Counted from the stretch's first letter, positions 1 through 7,353 are shown. The stretch: DNA of 15,972 nucleotides from Dehalococcoidia bacterium (GCA_021296025.1 JAGWBF010000024.1:1-15972); one strand, 5' to 3'. The notes: a model not told the origin generated them from the sequence alone. Numbers and translations: made by a program.

Positions 1-143
1 TCCACGTCGGGTGCATAGGGCCGGTCACGGCCTCTGCCGGCAGCGAACGAGGGCGTGACATAGCTTTCGTGGCCCAAGAACATACTATCCAGGGCTTGGT
101 GGATGGATTGATGGATTTCTGCGATCGGGGGGAGAAGAATTAA
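1..143 (+). CDS. hemD: Uroporphyrinogen-III synthase, C-terminal end (partial)
   Basis: An open frame enters from the left edge (first whole codon at base 3) and ends at TAA 141-143, giving 46 residues. It contains CIGPVTAS followed by VAQEHTIQGLVDGL. The IGP-x-TA motif and the A-x-E-x-TI-x-GLV ending are the usual C-terminus of uroporphyrinogen-III synthase, which closes hydroxymethylbilane into uroporphyrinogen III with inversion of ring D. The whole N-terminal part lies outside the window, so I cannot tell whether this is a stand-alone HemD or the HemD end of a CobA-HemD fusion. Only one base separates its stop from the hemB start, and hemD and hemB are often neighbours in bacterial heme operons, which supports both calls. 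Confidence 0.8.
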   Translation, partial: HVGCIGPVTASAGSERGRDIAFVAQEHTIQGLVDGLMDFCDRGEKN

Positions 144-144
144 G

Positions 145-1137
145 TTGACCGGCTTTCCCTTAACACGTCTGCGCCGCCTTAGAGAGAAGGAGTCCCTGCG
201 CGCCTTGTCCAGGGAGACTCATCTATCCGTGTCGGACTTCATCTACCCCATGTTCGTCACCCACGGGCGCAATATCCGCCACAGCATCGAACCCCTGCCG
301 GGCTGCGATCAGCTCTCGCTGGACTACGTGCTGGAAGAAGCCATGGAGGCGGCCGACCTGGGCATCCGGGGCATCATCCTGTTCGGCATCCCCCAGAGCA
401 AAGACCCCCTGGGGGAAGAAGCCTACGATGAACAGGGGATCGTCCAGGAGGCGGTCAGGGCCATCAAACAGGCTGTGCCGGACCTTATGATAGTAACCGA
501 TGTATGCCTGTGCGAGTACACCGACCACGGCCACTGTGGTGTAGTGGACAACGGGCGCATAGACAACGATGCGACGTTGCAGCTACTCTCCGGGACCGCC
601 TTGTCCCATGTGCTAGCGGGAGCGGATATGGTGGCGCCGTCAGCTATGATGGACGGGCAGGTCGGGGCCATTAGGAACGCTTTGGACGCCAGCGACTTCG
701 AACAGGTCCCCATCATGGGGTACTCAGCCAAGTTTGCTTCCGCCTTCTATGGACCCTTCCGCGTGGCTGCCGAGTCGGCGCCTAATTTCGGCGATAGGCG
801 GAGCTACCAGATGGAGCCTGGCAACCGCCGCATGGCGATGCGGGAGATCGAAACGGACATAGAGCAAGGGGCCGACATCGTAATGGTAAAGCCGGCCCTG
901 GCCTATCTGGATGTCCTGGCCAGGGCTAGGGAGCGGTTCGACCACCCCATGGCTGCCTACAACGTCAGCGGTGAATACTCCATGGTGAAGGCGGCCGGGG
1001 CGGCTGGGTGGATCGATGAACAGGCGGTGATGCTGGAAACACTAAGCTCCATAAAGCGGGCGGGGGCCGACATCATCCTGAGCTACCATGCTAAGGAGGT
1101 GGCCCGGCTGCTCCGCGAGATGGGTGGCGTGTATTAG
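145..1137 (+). CDS. hemB: Porphobilinogen synthase (delta-aminolevulinic acid dehydratase)
   Basis: HemB condenses two 5-aminolevulinate molecules into porphobilinogen, the second common step of tetrapyrrole synthesis, in the cytoplasm. The 330 residues match the family length (about 325-335). Visible landmarks are the N-terminal TRLRRLRE segment, the zinc-binding run DVCLCEYTDHGHCG with Cys121, Cys123 and Cys131, the active-site lysine in YSAKFASAFYGPFR (about Lys196), and the Schiff-base lysine in MVKPALAYLD (about Lys249). Keeping the three cysteines implies a zinc-dependent rather than Mg-only enzyme. The start is TTG at 145, one base after the hemD stop. It is chosen because it leaves the conserved N-terminus intact and a G-rich Shine-Dalgarno (GGGGAG, ending at 134) lies inside the hemD end. 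Translational coupling with hemD is likely. Confidence 0.97.
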   Translation: MTGFPLTRLRRLREKESLRALSRETHLSVSDFIYPMFVTHGRNIRHSIEPLPGCDQLSLDYVLEEAMEAADLGIRGIILFGIPQSKDPLGEEAYDEQGIVQEAVRAIKQAVPDLMIVTDVCLCEYTDHGHCGVVDNGRIDNDATLQLLSGTALSHVLAGADMVAPSAMMDGQVGAIRNALDASDFEQVPIMGYSAKFASAFYGPFRVAAESAPNFGDRRSYQMEPGNRRMAMREIETDIEQGADIVMVKPALAYLDVLARARERFDHPMAAYNVSGEYSMVKAAGAAGWIDEQAVMLETLSSIKRAGADIILSYHAKEVARLLREMGGVY

Positions 1138-1176
1138 GCGGCGCCCTCAATGTCTGTTATTGGGGAGTGACTAGGT

Positions 1177-2631
1177 ATGCCAGCTCGAACGGGAGCCGAG
1201 TTCCTTCAGGGGTTGAAAGAAGCCCAGGCTGAGGTCTGGATTCGAGGTGAGAGGGTGGATGACGTCACCTCCCACAAATCCCTCCAGGGCTGCGCCCGGT
1301 CTCTGGCATCCCTGTACGACATGCAACATGACCCCCAGCTTAAGAGCGAGATGACCTATGAGTCCCCCACCACCGAGGACCCGGTGGGGCTTTCCTTTCT
1401 CGTTCCAAGGTCAACGGAAGACCTGGAGAAGAGACGCGCCATGATGACGAACTGGGCTAGGTCCAGCTGCGGCATGATGGGAAGGAGCCCCGACTTCCTT
1501 AACGTGGTGATCACGGCGTGGGGCACCGCCGGAGAATTCTTCGCCAGGAACCGGCCCGAATTCCAGAAGAACGTCGAAGACTACTATGTGTATGCCCGGG
1601 AGAACGACCTTACCCTTACCCACACGCTGCTTAACTTCCAGAAAAGCAGACGGGCGGGAGTGATCGACAACATCGATGAGCAGATCGCCCTGACCATCGT
1701 CAAGGAGACGGATGCTGGGGTTGTGGTGAAGGGCAGCCGACTCCTAGCCACCCTGGGGCCCCTCTCTGACGAGATCGCGGTGTATCCCACCAGGACCCAT
1801 ATGGTCGGTGAAGAGGCGTGGCGCCAGTCCTTCGCCTTCGCCATACCTTGCAACACTCCGGGCATGAAGTTCCTCTGTCGAGAGAGCGTGGACCATGGGC
1901 GCTCCTCCTTCGATCATCCCCTTGGATCTCGCTTCGAGGAGATGGACTCCATAGTTATATTCGATAATGTCCTTGTTCCCTGGGAGCGCATGTTCCTCCT
2001 GGGCGATGTAGAGATTTGCAACACTTACGGGGCCCAGACGGGCTACACCCTGCACACAGGGCACCAGGTGACTACCAGGAACGTCGCCAAGACGGAGTTC
2101 ATGCTGGGCTTGGCCTCCCTGATGGTCAAGACCCTGGGGTCCGGCGATATCGACGTGAACCAGCAGAGGGTTGCCGAGATGATCGTTTACCTTGAGGTCA
2201 CCAAGGCCTGCCTTAGGGCCGCGGAGGCCGATGCCTTCGAGAACAAGTGGGGCGTAACGTGTCCCGACCCCGCCCCACTGAATGCCGCCCGTCAGCTCTT
2301 TGCCGAAACCCTCTATCCCAGGATGGTGGAGATAGTCCAGCTTCTGGGTTCCAGCAGCCTGATGGCCCTCCCCACGGAAGCAGACTTCGAAACCGTATTG
2401 TCCCCCGACGTAAGCCGGTACCTGGCTACGGATACCGCAACAGCCAGGGATAGAGCTAAGTTGTTTCATCTGGCGTGGGATGCAGCCTGCAGCGCTTTCG
2501 GTGGACGACAGCTGCTGTACGAGCGCTACTTTGCCGGCGACCCTGTGCGGAATGCTATGCTGATGTACAGCAGCTACGACTCCGGGCCGCTGGTCGATAG
2601 GGTCAAGGAGTTCCTCGACTGGGAGGAGTAG
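1177..2631 (+). CDS. 4-hydroxyphenylacetate 3-hydroxylase family protein (HpaB-like flavin monooxygenase)
   Basis: The 484 residues look like the large oxygenase component of two-component FADH2-dependent phenol hydroxylases (HpaB family), which ortho-hydroxylate phenolic compounds with reduced flavin and O2. Family landmarks are the early RIRGERVDDVTSH-like segment, YARENDLTLTHTLLN in the middle, FAIPCNTPGMKFLCRES (flavin/substrate region) and the C-terminal GDPVRNAMLMYSSYD. The cysteine/histidine iron-sulfur ligands of the related 4-hydroxybutyryl-CoA dehydratases are not apparent, which favours an oxygenase. The NFQKSRR stretch after the LTH motif departs from the usual NPQ form, so the substrate may differ. 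ATG 1177 has GGGGAG at 1162-1167, nine bases upstream. It follows hemB by 39 bases and precedes the propeller gene by 35. No HpaC-type flavin reductase is adjacent. The family is confident; the substrate is unknown. Confidence 0.9.
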   Translation: MPARTGAEFLQGLKEAQAEVWIRGERVDDVTSHKSLQGCARSLASLYDMQHDPQLKSEMTYESPTTEDPVGLSFLVPRSTEDLEKRRAMMTNWARSSCGMMGRSPDFLNVVITAWGTAGEFFARNRPEFQKNVEDYYVYARENDLTLTHTLLNFQKSRRAGVIDNIDEQIALTIVKETDAGVVVKGSRLLATLGPLSDEIAVYPTRTHMVGEEAWRQSFAFAIPCNTPGMKFLCRESVDHGRSSFDHPLGSRFEEMDSIVIFDNVLVPWERMFLLGDVEICNTYGAQTGYTLHTGHQVTTRNVAKTEFMLGLASLMVKTLGSGDIDVNQQRVAEMIVYLEVTKACLRAAEADAFENKWGVTCPDPAPLNAARQLFAETLYPRMVEIVQLLGSSSLMALPTEADFETVLSPDVSRYLATDTATARDRAKLFHLAWDAACSAFGGRQLLYERYFAGDPVRNAMLMYSSYDSGPLVDRVKEFLDWEE

Positions 2632-2666
2632 GCCCAAGTTCCAACACATCATAGGAGGTAACGGCT

Positions 2667-3638
2667 ATGGCTAAGGACTTTACCGTGTGCGTGGGAACCC
2701 TGGGTTCCGGGATCTGGAGAAGCACCGACGGCGGGGAAAGCTGGAGCAGGGCACGGGGGAATTTCCCAATGGACTGCCGGGTGTACGGCGTAACAGCGCA
2801 CCCAAAGGACCCTGCCGTCATCCTTGCCGGCACCCATGCAGGCATCTATCGCAGCGATGATCGCGGGGCTACCTTCGAACAGCTCGATGCCCCTTTCAAC
2901 GATGTAGATGTGTGGAAGATAGCTTTCGACCAGACCAACCTGGACAATATCTTTGCCGGCACCAGGCCGGCCGCCATCTATCGTTCCCAGGACGGGGGTC
3001 AGCATTGGGACAAGCTGCCCGTTGATATAGTGGAGGAGTGTCCAAACGTCGGTGTGCCCAGGGTGACGGGCCTGACCGTGGACCCCACCGACGGAAACAA
3101 CATCTGGGTTGGCGTCGAGGTGGATGGTGCCCGCCGGAGCCTGGATGGGGGCAACACCTGGACCAGGGTTGCCGGGGGGGTCGATGACCCTGACATTCAC
3201 GACACCATGGTCTGCGCAGTCAATCCCAAGACGGTGCTTATAAGCACGCCGATGGAAATATTTGCCAGCACCGATTCGGGAGAAGCCTTCCGGCGGCTGG
3301 AGGTGCACAAGAGCTTTCCCATGCCCTACTGCCGTGAGCTTGCCCAGCGTCCCGACGACCCCAGCGTGATCTTCGTGGGCAACGGGAACGGCGCCATGGG
3401 CGATACAGGGGCCATCCAGCGCACCAAGGACCTGGGGGAGTCATGGGAGACTCTGAACCTCCCCGTAATCCCCAATGCTCCCATCTGGTCCTTTGCCACC
3501 AATGCTGCAGACTCCGACCTGGTACTGGCATGCAGCCACTATGGCCAGGTATTTGCATCCGCCGACGGAGGCGACTGGTGGATAAAGATGCGCCGGGAGT
3601 TCACCGAGATACGGGGACTGGCCTGGGTGCCCAACTAG
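2667..3638 (+). CDS. Seven-repeat Asp-box (BNR) beta-propeller protein
   Basis: The 323 residues are built almost entirely from Asp-box repeats (S/T-x-D-x-G-x-x-W/F). I count seven, at residues 19-26, 63-70, 107-114, 158-165, 201-208, 253-260 and 298-305, spaced 43 to 52 residues, as expected for a seven-bladed propeller. The best copies are STDGGESW, RSQDGGQHW and RSLDGGNTW. The family is often labelled sialidase-like, glycosyl hydrolase or VPS10/YVTN-like. I see neither the sialidase arginine triad context nor a signal peptide or membrane segment, so an exported glycosidase is unlikely; a cytoplasmic binding or scaffold role is more plausible. ATG 2667 has AGGAGGT at 2653-2659, an almost ideal ribosome site. 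It directly follows the HpaB-like gene and is probably co-transcribed with it. Function unknown. Confidence 0.85.
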   Translation: MAKDFTVCVGTLGSGIWRSTDGGESWSRARGNFPMDCRVYGVTAHPKDPAVILAGTHAGIYRSDDRGATFEQLDAPFNDVDVWKIAFDQTNLDNIFAGTRPAAIYRSQDGGQHWDKLPVDIVEECPNVGVPRVTGLTVDPTDGNNIWVGVEVDGARRSLDGGNTWTRVAGGVDDPDIHDTMVCAVNPKTVLISTPMEIFASTDSGEAFRRLEVHKSFPMPYCRELAQRPDDPSVIFVGNGNGAMGDTGAIQRTKDLGESWETLNLPVIPNAPIWSFATNAADSDLVLACSHYGQVFASADGGDWWIKMRREFTEIRGLAWVPN

Positions 3639-3662
3639 CACCTGCCCAGCGCCGGATACGCC

Positions 3663-3696
3663 GGAAGTTGCGGCTCCGGTAGGTACTCGCTAAAAT
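3663..3696 (+). promoter_or_regulatory. Sigma-70-type promoter candidate for sodN
   Basis: TTGCGG at 3668-3673 and TAAAAT at 3691-3696 are separated by exactly 17 bases, 45 bases before the sodN start. The -10 matches five of six consensus bases, the -35 only the first three. A small inverted repeat, CCGGA (3661-3665) with TCCGG (3675-3679), overlaps the -35 and could be an operator or an imperfect end-hairpin of the preceding gene. The candidate would let sodN be transcribed independently of the HpaB/propeller pair. Confidence 0.45.
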
Positions 3697-3741
3697 ACCA
3701 GTCGGACGATAACTCGCCCAACTTGATTTCGGGAGGAGTTC

Positions 3742-4221
3742 ATGAAGGTCGCTCGGAGCTTGTTTGCTGCTATCAACCGGGTACTTCCCGCGGAGGTAGC
3801 ATATGCCCACTGTGACATACCCTGTGGTATCTACGACCCAATCCAGGCCAAGATAGCCGCCCAGACGGTGCAGAAGATGGTGCTGCGGATTCAGGCCCTG
3901 GAGGAGGGCGACAGCCACACAGCCTACGCCAACACCATGTCCCGCTACATAGCTGTTAAGGAACAGCACGCTGACTTGTGCAAGAAGGAGCTGGACATCC
4001 TCTGGCACGACTATTTCAACCCGACCCACCTGGAGAAGTACCCAGACATCCACACCACCTTCTGGCAGGCCAACAAGCTGGCTGCCCGGAACAAGCAGAA
4101 CGTGGATATGGATGCAGCGAAGCAGCTTGTGGCTACCGTGGACGAAATAGCCACCATATTCTGGGCCACCAAGAACGTGGACTACAAGGATGCGGTTGCC
4201 GAGGTGCGCTTCGGGTCCTAG
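3742..4221 (+). CDS. sodN: Nickel superoxide dismutase precursor
   Basis: SodN converts superoxide to O2 and H2O2 using nickel held in an N-terminal hook. The 159-residue precursor has a 22-residue leader ending in AYA, directly followed by HCDIPCGIYDP, the Ni-hook signature. After cleavage His23, Cys24 and Cys28 become the His1, Cys2 and Cys6 nickel ligands, and Tyr31 corresponds to the active-site Tyr9. The remainder is helical and carries the conserved DYFNPTHLEKYPDIHTTFWQ and NKLAARNKQNVD-type regions. The leader lacks a typical hydrophobic signal core, in line with cytoplasmic Ni-SODs that are matured by a dedicated peptidase, encoded next door (sodX). ATG 3742 has GGGAGGAG at 3731-3738. 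The mature protein would be about 137 residues, somewhat longer than the 117 of Streptomyces enzymes. Confidence 0.97.
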   Translation: MKVARSLFAAINRVLPAEVAYAHCDIPCGIYDPIQAKIAAQTVQKMVLRIQALEEGDSHTAYANTMSRYIAVKEQHADLCKKELDILWHDYFNPTHLEKYPDIHTTFWQANKLAARNKQNVDMDAAKQLVATVDEIATIFWATKNVDYKDAVAEVRFGS

Positions 4222-4229
4222 CAGCGTCC

Positions 4230-4282
4230 GGGGTTGTCGGGGTGCGTCGCTCCCTCAAGAAGAGCGACGTAGTCCCAACCCC
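4230..4282 (+). other. Strong RNA hairpin between sodN and sodX
   Basis: The 76-base gap between sodN and sodX holds a long imperfect stem-loop. The inner stem is CGTCGCTC (4245-4252) with GAGCGACG (4262-4269) around a nine-base loop, continued by GGG 4240-4242 with CCC 4274-4276. An outer stem pairs GGGGTT 4230-4235 with AACCCC 4277-4282. No T-tract follows, so it does not look like a normal intrinsic terminator. It may shield the sodN message from 3' decay or reduce read-through, so that the catalytic protease is made at lower level than the abundant enzyme. The pairing is seen in the sequence; the role is inferred. Confidence 0.55.
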
Positions 4283-4297
4283 CACATCTAGGAATGT

Positions 4298-4804
4298 ATG
4301 GCGTGGATACCGAATATCGGGCTGCTGATCAGGTTGATGGACCTGCTGACTGCAGCCCGATATGTTGTTCAGGGTGATAGCATGCTGCCGAACCTGGAGG
4401 AGGGGCAGTACATTCTCGTAAACCGGCGGGCCTACCGCCGGGCGAACCCCTCCCGTGGCGATGTGGTGGTGCTCCGGCACCCTGCCCGGCCGGGCAGGAG
4501 CTACATCAAGAGGATCGTTGCTTTGGCCGGTGACCTGGTGGAGGTCAGCGGGTCAAGAGTCTCCGTTGAATCATCGCCTCCCGCCCCGCTGGAGGACTGG
4601 GCTAGTCTTCAGGATGACGGTGACAGTTTACATGCCACCCAAAGGCAGGTGTATACCCTTGTCGATGGCCAATGTTTCGTTATGGGAGATAACCTGCGGG
4701 ATAGCGACGACAGCCGCAATTTTGGCCCTGTGGACCTGGAGATGGTCCTGGGCAAATGCTGGATCAGGTACTGGCCTGTGTCCTCATGGAAGGTGCTTAC
4801 CTAG
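4298..4804 (+). CDS. sodX: Nickel-type superoxide dismutase maturation protease (S26 signal-peptidase family)
   Basis: The 168-residue protein is a small S26-family Ser/Lys peptidase. The nucleophile is Ser28 in QGDSMLPNL, the general base is Lys71 in YIKRIVALAGD, and the later FVMGDNLRDSDDSRNFGPV is the family's MGDN/DSR box. Its place directly after sodN identifies it as the peptidase that removes the SodN leader to expose the nickel-binding histidine; genes in this position are known as sodX. There is no clear transmembrane helix, though the N-terminal 20 residues are hydrophobic. The start is uncertain: ATG 4298 has only a weak AGGA a few bases upstream, and ATG 4337 (codon 14) also leaves the active site intact. 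Its stop overlaps the stop of the convergent cupin gene. Confidence 0.92.
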   Translation: MAWIPNIGLLIRLMDLLTAARYVVQGDSMLPNLEEGQYILVNRRAYRRANPSRGDVVVLRHPARPGRSYIKRIVALAGDLVEVSGSRVSVESSPPAPLEDWASLQDDGDSLHATQRQVYTLVDGQCFVMGDNLRDSDDSRNFGPVDLEMVLGKCWIRYWPVSSWKVLT

Positions 4805-5127
4805 TACTTGAACTCTTCCCGCACCGGGGCGAATATGTCCAGCACCTTGGCACGTACGTCGCCTGACCTGGCGTAGTGCTCCACTCCGCCGGGGATGACG
4901 TAGCCGTCGCCGGGCTTCAGAATGCGGGACTCTCCGGCGATGTTCATCTCCATCTCCCCTTCCAGCATCAGGCCTCCCTGCTCGTGGGGGTGGGTATGGT
5001 TGGGGACCTCGGAATGGGGTTCCAGCTCCACAATGGACAGCAGCTGCTTGTCTCCCCAGAAGGTGCGAGTTATGACCCCCGGAGCCAGCTGCTTGGCGTC
5101 CCTCTCATTAGGATCGAAAAAGTACAT
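4801..5127 (-). CDS. Small single-domain cupin protein
   Basis: A 108-residue protein with the two cupin motifs. Motif 1 is HTHPHEQGGLMLEGE (His44, His46, with Gln50 where glutamate is usual), and motif 2 is PGDGYVIPGGVEH ending at His84. The histidines would bind a metal ion; the HPHEQ variant is common among small cupins. Such proteins may be dioxygenases, isomerases, sugar-binding or regulatory proteins, and this one carries no extra domain that fixes a role. It lies convergent to sodX (four-base overlap) and divergent from the PPOX gene. A GGGGGAA Shine-Dalgarno precedes the ATG and a TATAAT box lies 58 bases upstream. Confidence 0.85.
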   Translation of the reverse strand: MYFFDPNERDAKQLAPGVITRTFWGDKQLLSIVELEPHSEVPNHTHPHEQGGLMLEGEMEMNIAGESRILKPGDGYVIPGGVEHYARSGDVRAKVLDIFAPVREEFKY

Positions 5128-5163
5128 TACGTTCCCCCGCTTAGCTCAGAAGATGGATTCCGG

Positions 5164-5265
5164 TTGAAGTACCGGGCGATGCCCATTATACAGTCGCAGG
5201 ACTCTCAATGGCGATTGCCTAGGTTGGAGCCCCAAGTTGTGGGCTGGTGTAAGAAGGGTTAGAAT
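5164..5265 (+). promoter_or_regulatory. Two promoter candidates before the PPOX gene
   Basis: Two -35/-10 pairs with 17-base spacers lie in the 180-base divergent gap: TTGAAG (5164-5169) with TATACA (5187-5192), and TTGTGG (5237-5242) with TAGAAT (5260-5265). The first overlaps the cupin -10 on the other strand, so the two directions could compete. The second is better placed, about 43 bases before the ATG at 5308. Both have imperfect hexamers. Confidence 0.3.
5185..5190 (-). promoter_or_regulatory. Consensus -10 box for the cupin gene
   Basis: The minus strand reads TATAAT, a perfect -10 hexamer, 58 bases before the cupin ATG. No -35 sits at 16-18 bases; the nearest resemblance, TTGAGA (minus strand of 5203-5208), is only 12 bases away. 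Support is therefore the hexamer and its placement in a divergent intergenic region. Confidence 0.4.
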
Positions 5266-5307
5266 AGGCCGCAGTTCCGGCGAATTAGCGCCCTTCGGGA
5301 GGATGAT

Positions 5308-5901
5308 ATGGAATCGTGGCAAGAGGGGTTCGACAACAGGTTCACCCGCCAGTTTGGCCTGCCCATCGAGCGGGTGGCTACCAAGATTCAGGAAGTGCTC
5401 ACCGAGGCAGTCAAAGACTACATATCCCAGTCTCCTTTCATGGTGATGGCCACCAGCAGCAAGGGGGGAGAGTGCGATGCTTCGCCCAAGGGAGGCAAGC
5501 CCGGGTTCGTGCGTATCGTGGACAATAACCATCTGCTTGTTCCAGACGTTGCGGGGAACAAACTTTTCCAGTCTTATTTGAACATGGATGGAAATCCCCA
5601 CGTTGGGCTGCTCTTCTTTATTCCGGGGCGCACCGATATGGCCCGCGTAAATGGACGGGTCATCATGGTGGACCGCGAGGAGCTGGACCGTTGGGAAGTG
5701 GAGCACGAGATGTACTACTCGGAAGGAAACCGGGGTGTGCAGCAGGGGATAGTCGTTGAGGTTGAAGAAGCCTACACCCACTGCCCCAGGGCCCTCACCT
5801 ACTCCAAGCTGTGGGATACCGACACAATCGCCGAAGGACAGAAGACAGCGCCGTCGGCCGCCACCCGCGTCCCCGCCCAGCCGGTCCAGGCCGCCCGTTA
5901 G
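5308..5901 (+). CDS. Pyridoxamine 5'-phosphate oxidase-fold FMN protein (PPOX class, DR2398-like)
   Basis: The 197 residues form one split-barrel flavin-binding domain. Recognisable parts are an N-terminal helix with FMVMATSSKGGECDASPKGG, then PGFVRIVDNNHLLVPDVAGN, GNPHVGLLFFIPGRTDMARVNG and a C-terminal HCPRALTYSKLW. This order (ASP-x-GG, PGFVR, GLLFxIPG, RVNGR, HCxxA) fits the PPOX-type probable FMN-dependent family typified by DR_2398 rather than true PdxH. The activity of these proteins is mostly unknown; oxidoreductase or flavin-carrier roles have been suggested for relatives. The last 25 residues are rich in Ala, Pro and Arg and look like a disordered tail. ATG 5308 has GGGAGG at 5297-5302. 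The amidase gene follows after 30 bases, so the two probably share a transcript. Confidence 0.88.
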   Translation: MESWQEGFDNRFTRQFGLPIERVATKIQEVLTEAVKDYISQSPFMVMATSSKGGECDASPKGGKPGFVRIVDNNHLLVPDVAGNKLFQSYLNMDGNPHVGLLFFIPGRTDMARVNGRVIMVDREELDRWEVEHEMYYSEGNRGVQQGIVVEVEEAYTHCPRALTYSKLWDTDTIAEGQKTAPSAATRVPAQPVQAAR

Positions 5902-5931
5902 CCAATTTACCGCCGCTTCGAGAGGAGTGAC

Positions 5932-7353
5932 ATGGGACCTGCCGATATTCCCTTCATGTCAGCCACCGAGCTTGCCGGTCAGATCCGGCTGAAGAACATC
6001 TCTCCCACTGAAGCCTGCCGAGCATACTTGGACCGCATTGAACAGGTGGACGACAAGCTCAACTCCTACATTACCATCTGCGGTGAGCAGGCACTGGCCG
6101 ATGCCCGCCGGGCCGAGGTCGAAATAGCCCGGGGGGAGTACAAGGGCCCCATGCACGGCATCCCCGTGGCGGTAAAAGACCAGTTCAATACCAGCGGCAT
6201 CCTTACCACCTCCGGCTCAACCATCCTCAAGGACTTCATCCCCGCCGAAGATTCGACGGTGGTGGCCAAGCTGAAGGATGCGGGTTCCATCCTCCTGGGC
6301 AAGCTCAACATGAGCGAGTTTGCCATGGGGGACGCCTTCCGACACCCCTATGGCAGGCCCCACAACCCATGGGACCTGGAGCGAAACCCGGGAACATCCA
6401 GCAGCGGCTCCGGGGCCGCCACAGCGGCATTCCTTTGCGCCACTTCAATCGGTGAGGACACAGGGGGTTCCATACGGGGACCGGCCACTTTTTGTGGGTT
6501 GGTGGGCATAAGGCCCAGCCAGGGAAGGGTCAGCCGATACGGCATGCTGGGTGCTGTCTGGTCCATGGACGTGGGCGGGCCGATATCCAGGACCGTCTCG
6601 GACTGTGCCATCACCTTGGAGGCAATTGCCGGCCACGACCCCAGGGACCCTTACACCTGGGATGTGCCGGTGCCCCACTACACCGACGCCCTGGACGGTA
6701 ATATCCGCGGCGTGAAGATAGGGGTCATCCGGGAGCTGATGGACCATGAGTCCGTCGAACCGGAGATCGGAGATGCGGTCCGTTCAGCTATAGCGTCCTT
6801 GGGAGAGCTTGGAGCTACCATTCAGGATGTCTCCATCCCCCTAATTACCAGCAGCTCGGTGATCTTCGGCGCCATCTCCCAGGTCGAGGGCGCGGCAATC
6901 CAGCGGGACTGGATCAGGGACCGCCTGGATGAGTATGACCACAACGTCCGCATTCGCCAACTGACCGGGAGCGTGATACCCGCCCAAGCCTACTACAAGG
7001 CCCAGAGGCTGCGGACGTTGCTGAGGGACCAGATGCTGGATGCCCTCAAAACCGTAGATGTGCTGGTGCTTCCCACCTCATCAATCCCGGCTCCAAAGAT
7101 ACCGGCAGCGGCGGGAATCGGAAGCAAGGCCGAGGCGAAGGCCGTCTTCTCCGGGAGGAGGATATACACCAACCCGGGGAACCTGGCGGGAGTTCCGGCG
7201 CTCTCGGTGCCGTGTGGGTTTACCTCCGAGCCTCCCGAGCTTCCAATAGGCCTTCAGATCATGGGAAGCCCCTTCGACGAGGCGATCGTGCTGAAGGTGG
7301 CCCACGCCTACGAGCAGAACACCGACTGGCATACCCGCCGACCGCCCATTTAA
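5932..7353 (+). CDS. Amidase-signature family hydrolase (GatA-like)
   Basis: The 473-residue protein carries the Ser-cis-Ser-Lys triad of amidase-signature enzymes: Lys82 in PVAVKDQF, Ser156 in NPGTSSSGSG and nucleophile Ser180 in GEDTGGSIRGPA. Spacing between the two serines is 24 residues, as in known members. The glycine-rich loop reads GTSSSGSG instead of the usual GGSSGGS, a modest deviation. The fold is close to GatA, but no gatB or gatC is nearby and the motifs do not prove tRNA amidotransferase function; a catabolic amidase acting on an unknown carboxamide is more likely. ATG 5932 has GAGAGGAG just upstream. It lies between the PPOX gene and the uracil-DNA glycosylase on the same strand. 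Confidence 0.93.
   Translation: MGPADIPFMSATELAGQIRLKNISPTEACRAYLDRIEQVDDKLNSYITICGEQALADARRAEVEIARGEYKGPMHGIPVAVKDQFNTSGILTTSGSTILKDFIPAEDSTVVAKLKDAGSILLGKLNMSEFAMGDAFRHPYGRPHNPWDLERNPGTSSSGSGAATAAFLCATSIGEDTGGSIRGPATFCGLVGIRPSQGRVSRYGMLGAVWSMDVGGPISRTVSDCAITLEAIAGHDPRDPYTWDVPVPHYTDALDGNIRGVKIGVIRELMDHESVEPEIGDAVRSAIASLGELGATIQDVSIPLITSSSVIFGAISQVEGAAIQRDWIRDRLDEYDHNVRIRQLTGSVIPAQAYYKAQRLRTLLRDQMLDALKTVDVLVLPTSSIPAPKIPAAAGIGSKAEAKAVFSGRRIYTNPGNLAGVPALSVPCGFTSEPPELPIGLQIMGSPFDEAIVLKVAHAYEQNTDWHTRRPPI

Noticed and set aside
1744..2652. Antisense open frame of about 300 codons across the HpaB-like gene
   Set aside because: Composition is irregular and no domain is visible; the sense strand has clear family motifs throughout.
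2649..3308. Antisense open frame opposite the propeller gene
   Set aside because: Shadow of the Asp-box repeats, with no recognisable protein features.
2667..3638. True sialidase
   Set aside because: Asp-boxes alone do not show sialidase activity; no signal peptide and no recognisable catalytic Arg triad or Tyr/Glu pair.
5932..7353. Amidase as the GatA subunit of a tRNA amidotransferase
   Set aside because: No gatB or gatC nearby and a deviating glycine-serine loop; a general amidase is the safer call.
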